A DNA stretch of 64,000 nt. Origin: Monosporascus cannonballus (Eukaryota > Ascomycota > Sordariomycetes > Xylariales). The stretch is taken from positions 124,001 through 188,000 of the forward strand of contig QJNS01000019.1 in NCBI GenBank assembly GCA_004154925.1, in the 5' to 3' direction. Positions 60,001-64,000 of this stretch are shown piece by piece. A model generated the notes under the pieces. It saw only the letters and a program-made list of their open reading frames with translations, did not search any database and was not told where the DNA came from. The position numbers and the translations under genes were made by a program. Within the stretch, counting starts at the first letter, position 1. Every line of letters starts with the position of its first letter.

Positions 60001-63000
60001 ATAATTTAGTACGAAAACAAAAATATAAAGCATATTTTTAAAAAGAATTAATAATAGAAATTAAAAATAAATAATAATGCAAAATCAATATAATTATTAA
60101 ATAATAGAAAAGAATTTACAAAATTTAAAAAAAACTTAATAAAATTACAATAATAATAAATATAAATTAATATATTAAAACAATATCTTTATAAGATAAT
60201 TGTAATATTAGTATAAAATATAAAACAGTAAAAACTACATTAGTAATGTAAAAAAACATATATTTAACAATTATTAAACAAAAGCAAAATATGAAAGTTA
60301 AAAAAATATAATATACAAATATATCATTATTATACAAATACGATAAAAATACGTAAAATTTAAAAGCGAAATTATTATATAAATATAAATCGCAATAAAT
60401 AAAAATGCGACATTTAATAACGCCTAATAATTATATAAATATAATAACAAAAATAATATAATAAAATAAATAGTACTAAAACGCAATTATTATATATGTA
60501 TATAACTTAAATAAAAACAATATTTATATAATATATATTTACTTAATAAATACAAAAATATAAATATAAATATTAATGATTATTAATAAAGTATTAAATA
60601 TATACTTAATTTAAACCGTATTAATATGATTTAATTTATAATTAATAAATATTATAATAATTACATAACTACTAAATATTAATTAATTAAAATAAATACG
60701 ATTAGTATTACCTTTATAACCTTTAATGGTTTTTTAAAAAAAAACATTAATAAATATTTAATATTATTTCACAATTACAATTTATAACGCTTAGCCGCAA
60801 ATACAAAAGATAAAAACTTGAGCTTGTTGTTATCGAAACTGGAAAAAGGTATAACAAATCGTGAACAAAAAATTAAAAATTATTAAATAAAAATAAAAGG
60901 CACATATATATCTTACGTTTATTTATAAAAGGTTTAGAACTCGGTTATTCTAATATAATAATTAATATATAAAAATACAAATACGAAGTAAATAAATAAT
61001 TTCTCTTAAAGGTATATCTTGGAAATTAACTTGCGTAGTATTTATAAAATCTATATTAAATATCTAAATATTTATAACAGTTTTAAATTAGTTTTAAAAA
61101 CCCTATTTTTCGATTTATAATAGTATAAATAAATATTTGCAATGTTTATTATATAAAGACTAAAATTTATATATTAATCGGATTAAATAATTAATATATA
61201 AAAAATACCGAATAATTATTAAATATTTTTCTTAGTATATGCGAAACATTTTAAATAAAATAATGAATAAAGTTTTTAACTAATAATAAAAACGTTTATT
61301 AAATGTTATAAAAAATTCCGTAATTATTAAGTAGTTACGATATAAATTCTATATTATTTAAAGTTTTATATAAATTATAACATAAATATTGAATTATTAT
61401 AATTACTTGATTATAATAAAATAATTATATAAATAAGAATAATAATTAAAATTCGAATAAAAATATAGATTTAAATAATAATTAGATTAAAAATAACGAA
61501 ATAATAAGTTATTATATAACAGTTATTAAATTATTATTAGGTATTTATAATGTTTGGGATATTATTTTAAAAATTATTATTTTTTTCGGATTCGATCGAA
61601 AATTTTGGTAAATAATTTATAGCGGCAATATTGTTGTTGTCGAAAGGCAGATATTTTACAAATATTAAACGTTTATTTTTCGATTTTTAACGAAAAACCT
61701 TAGTTTTTGAAATCGAGTTTTAAGTTTAAAATTATATAAATTAAATATATATAAAATAATATTTATTATAAAAATACAGCTCTTATAAGGATAAAGCTAA
61801 TAGCCGACCAGTTACTGATCAACCACCGACTTACTTATTAATATAGATCCACTATTTGGCAGCTAATGGGAAACGCTTACCTCATCTTGATTAGGACCCC
61901 ATTTTGGAGGTTGTGGCTGCGCCTGCGGCGCAGCAGCCGTAGCCACAGCTATAGCTTTTGATCAAGAAATATCTGTCAGGGGTCCAATGTATCAGCTAAA
62001 TTCCTTTAAAAATAATACTCACAAAAATAAAAAAATCTCCAAAATAAGGCCTGATAGCAAGTTGTAATTTTTTCGTTCCGTTTAGTACGCTTTTATACAA
62101 ATTTGCAAAAATTATTAATATTAATTTTAGCAATATATGCTAATTACGAAACTCCTAGCACTTTAACTTATATAATTTAATACAAAATTTAAATCTTTAT
62201 TTTCTGATATAATAATAATTTTAATTAGTACGAAATAAAAATTGCTATAATGAAAAAATGGCCCAAAATCTCGATTAATATATGCCATAACCTTTTACTT
62301 TTTTTAGACTAATACGATAATAACATAACCTTATAAGCCAAAATAATAATATATAGGGTTTCAAATTATTTGTAATAAATCCCGAAATATATTTTCTTCT
62401 TAATTAGCCAAATACGGATAATGTACTTAAAGGTTTAAAGTAAATACCTTAAATTTTTAAGTATTTAACCTTTTAAAACGGAACGTTTATCTTTATTTAA
62501 TGCTTTTACCAGTTTCTTACCGATACAAACGTAATTAACCTATATGCCAATATTATATGTACGGCCGATAACCTTATAAAAACTTTGCGCCGTTGGTTTA
62601 TTTACCTTATATTAGGCGTTATGCTTGCCGGGCAGGGCCGTATTTTACGAAAAAAATAAGTTAATACGGTACATAATCTGGTTTTTTAGAAAACTTAATA
62701 TTTTTTTTGTTATTAAAACAAATTTTGGGAAATCCTTAATTATTTAAGCCTTTTTATTAATAACCGATTTAATTATTATCCAAATCGTATTATTAATTAA
62801 GCTAGCGAAAAAATAACGAATTTTTGTATTAATAATTCTATGTTTTATTTTTATTTTAATATTTGTAAATACGAAAAAGCTTAATTTAAAAATGTTCGAC
62901 CGTATAATTACCGGATAATATAACCATATTATTTTTAATCCTAAATAAGTATCGAATAATTAATTTCAAATTATTATATTAAATCTTATTTTCGAATAAC

Positions 63001-64000
63001 GATATAATCTGGTTATTATCGACGAAATATATTTATTTTTAAAATAAAAAGATTTCCGGCTTAAATATATTAATATCCGTAACTTACGTTTTATTTTTTT
63101 TATTTATATATATTAATTTGCATATATAATAATTGCTAATAATATTATAAAAAAATCGCGAAATATGGCGGTTTTCGTTAAATCGGCGGCTTAATTGGAT
63201 ATAGTTATAAGGCGGAGGTCCGGGGTTTCAGTATTAATCGTTCCGAAATCGATATTGTTATTTTCCTTATACCTAAAAGTTAACGTTCGAATTAAGGATA
63301 TTTAGATTTTTTAATCATTAATATATCCGGGCCATTAAATAATATCTTTTTAATCCAATTTAATAATTTACGTTTTATTATTAAAATTATTATTTATGTT
63401 AATAATAGGGCGAAAATTATGGATATCCGTAATTACCTAATTAAGATCATAATAAACCGGGAGTATTTGTTAAAAATTATAAAAAAAAATTTTAAGTTTT
63501 ATAATTCCGAAATACCTTACGGGAACTAAGTTTGCGTATATAATAATTTAAAGCAGTTAAATAATTTTATTCGTATCGTTATATCTATTATCGTTTTTAA
63601 ATTAAATATAAATATCCCGGATATTAATCGAATAATATAATAAGATATATTATAAACCTTTTCGATTAAGGATTTATGGCAGTAATTCGGTCGAACGGTT
63701 TATAATTATAAGCGATTAAATATAATTAATTATAAATAAGTTATATTATTTATACTTTATTAAACGTTCGACAGATATGGAATTAAGTTATTTATTTCAA
63801 AAAAGGCTAAAATAACGAAAACGATTTAGGCCCGGTAAACCAAAAACCGTATTACCTATAAGAATATAAAGGTCGTAATAAAAAGCAATATAACGAATTC
63901 GGATAATAAGGAAAACGATATGTAATTTATCGCGAATAATCTCGATTAGGACGAAATAATTATCGAATTTTAATTTTAATTTTCGGCCGGCCAAGATATT
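57080..64000. other. Second AT-rich, RIP-like block without recognisable gene
   Basis: The part 57.1-59 kb is the most AT-rich of the window; 59.0-59.65 kb and 62-64 kb are less extreme and keep CpG, as in RIP-mutated elements. No LTR pair, RT or integrase motif could be read. A plus-strand frame near 63.18-63.53 kb has a run of about 80 codons with no stop, unusual in this composition, but I cannot name it. The block continues past the window end. Confidence 0.6.
61912..61947. repeat. GC-rich hairpin in the AT-rich block
   Basis: A perfect 8-bp stem (GCTGCGCC, loop TGC, GGCGCAGC) is enclosed by a second stem TGTGGCT/AGCCACA. It lies in a GC-normal island of about 200 bp (61.79-62.0 kb). A fragment resembling its right flank (CAGCCGTAGC) also occurs near 59.65 kb. 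It may be the end structure of a small or Helitron-like element; no terminal motif confirms that. Confidence 0.6.

Noticed and set aside
61985..61999. TGTATCAGCTAA match to the putative copia LTR start, suggesting a second copy at 62 kb
   Set aside because: The similarity stops after about 13 bases, so it is probably chance.

Overview
This window comes from the nuclear genome of a filamentous ascomycete (Pezizomycotina, probably Sordariomycetes). Four things point there. Genes carry short introns of 50-219 bp with GTRNGT-type donors and CTRAC-type branch sites. A DUF1996 secreted protein, a RHO4-type GTPase with a long N-terminus and a UPF3 with a C-terminal RRM are present. Two long blocks are extremely AT-rich, with CpA/TpG turned into TpA, which is the mark of repeat-induced point mutation (RIP). 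DUF3435 recombinase relics lie at the edge of the larger block. The species cannot be named from sequence alone.

Layout. (1) 1-18.6 kb is a normal-GC gene block: the 3' part of lariat-debranching enzyme DBR1 (+), a secreted DUF1996 protein (+), elongin C (-), RHO4 (+), DASH subunit DAD1 (-), a PP6/PP2A-like phosphatase with a long acidic insertion (-), a small membrane-protein ORF that stops 6 nt upstream of that phosphatase (-), and NMD factor UPF3 (+). Gaps of about 3.5 kb and 2.7 kb have no recognisable gene. (2) About 19.45-50.65 kb is a RIP-mutated nest of retrotransposons. A minus-strand Ty1/copia relic has been split by three Ty3/gypsy elements: A (21180-28487, +), B (30442-35929, +) and C (36231-43108, -). 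To the right, a minus-strand solo LTR is split by a plus-strand full-length chromovirus of the same family, D (43448-50148). A DUF3435 recombinase relic lies at the right edge. (3) 50.66-57.08 kb is normal GC. It holds 14-bp and other degenerate repeats, a second DUF3435 fragment that is hardly mutated but broken, and the histidyl-tRNA synthetase gene (+). (4) 57.08-64 kb is a second, even more AT-rich block with no recognisable gene. It has one GC-rich hairpin island at about 61.8-62.0 kb.

The host genes are mostly single-copy housekeeping genes (RNA metabolism, NMD, translation, kinetochore, signalling, ubiquitin ligase/elongation) with no common pathway. Every exon model was built by hand from reading frame, splice sites and the known protein families. 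No database was searched. The observations most worth a second look are: RIP weakest at the outward-facing ends of paired LTRs, a possible AUG-less mitochondrial leader on HTS1, the small ORF 6 nt ahead of the PP6 start, the split DUF3435 relics, and the same-family head-to-head LTR palindrome with a 2/3/4-copy 35-bp array.
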